A stretch of 64,000 nt of DNA from Streptomyces sp. AV19 (GTDB lineage: Bacteria; Actinomycetota; Actinomycetes; Streptomycetales; Streptomycetaceae), in the NCBI RefSeq assembly GCF_015999245.1, contig NZ_JAEAMR010000006.1, forward strand, positions 18,758-82,757, read 5' to 3'. The notes under the pieces were generated by a model that was not told the DNA's origin, ran no database searches, and was given only the letters and a program-made list of their open reading frames with translations. This document shows positions 63,921 to 64,000 of the stretch, piece after piece; position 1 is the stretch's first letter, and each line of letters opens with the position of its first letter. The position numbers and the translations under genes are program-made.

Positions 63921-64000
63921 CAGGCGGTCTCCTTCGAAGTCGGTTCAGGCGAGCGGGCGTTGTGCAGGTGACGCCGCACGGCGTGGCCGGTGATCGTGAG
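63920..64000 (-). CDS. C-terminal end of a further AICE gene (partial)
   Basis: The last 26 codons of a minus-strand gene that enters from the right edge: ending LTITGHAVRRHLHNARSPEP, TSKETA, then TGA overlapping the next ATG. The overlap and codon use support a real gene in the transfer operon. The piece is too short to name. Confidence 0.6.
   Translation of the reverse strand, partial: LTITGHAVRRHLHNARSPEPTSKETA

Larger units (their letters stand above)
56072..64000 (-). mobile_element. Actinomycete integrative and conjugative element (AICE), left part
   Basis: Genes on one strand follow the typical AICE order: tyrosine integrase, small excisionase-like HTH, replication proteins (ATPase and prim-pol), then transfer genes (TraB/FtsK, ParB-like, TraA-like). 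Such elements, of which pSAM2 is the best known, integrate at a tRNA 3' end, replicate as plasmids and move double-stranded DNA through a single FtsK-like pump. No tRNA or att site could be found next to the integrase; the other end lies beyond base 64000. Confidence 0.85.

Overview
The window is very GC-rich and has the codon use, GTG/TTG starts, start-stop overlaps of the ATGA and GTGA type, TTA codons, and intergenic repeats of a Streptomyces or close relative (inference from sequence style; no rRNA or tRNA is present to confirm it). It contains about 45 intact genes, several decayed genes, three insertion-sequence remnants, and the left part of an actinomycete integrative and conjugative element (AICE).

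Layout. 1-6865: a low-quality G/C block at the edge, a secreted PIG-L deacetylase, a translationally coupled pair (ACC-synthase-like aminotransferase and a thioredoxin-reductase-like flavoprotein that lacks the CxxC), and a bicovalent-type FAD oxidase. 7231-18284: a nucleoside antibiotic cluster whose gene order resembles the blasticidin S cluster. It has a cytosylglucuronate-synthase-like glycosyltransferase, a radical SAM decarboxylase, a CGA-synthase-related protein, a 2,3-aminomutase, a DegT/StrS enzyme, an ATP-grasp ligase, an MFS exporter, and a guanidine N-methyltransferase. A caspase-fold (CHAT-like) protein sits directly before the methyltransferase. No CMP-nucleosidase (BlsM-like) or leucyltransferase (BlsK-like) gene is visible. 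18482-29337: housekeeping and accessory genes (RraA-like, lipoprotein, flavin reductase, secreted protein, SnoaL-like pseudogene with divergent TetR regulator, MerR with an OYE remnant, ricin lectin, second MFS, unknown protein, SDR).

29518-38872: a mix of remnants (aldo/keto reductase, trypsin) and intact genes (ATP-grasp ligase; P450 plus squalene-hopene cyclase, both with TTA codons; arginine-deiminase-like protein with an altered catalytic motif), followed by an IS3 element. 39139-45075: a leftward three-gene operon of M20 peptidase, large PLP decarboxylase and S9 peptidase. 46425-53889: a PNPOx-like protein, a truncated GNAT, then an IclR-led operon of two CaiB-family CoA-transferases and two acyl-CoA dehydrogenase-type proteins, with a perfect 20-bp palindrome after the regulator.

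53994-55925 holds an IS5-type transposase and a 5'-truncated IS110 transposase. From 56072 to the right edge lies the AICE: integrase, excisionase-like HTH, a small protein, replication ATPase, prim-pol, an iteron-like palindrome cluster, a TraB/FtsK gene broken by one in-frame amber codon, a ParB-like protein and a TraA-like protein. The right end and att site of the element lie outside the window. Two large inverted-repeat islands (15088-15693 and 24001-24656) share Streptomyces-type intergenic repeats and bracket the segment between the two MFS genes.
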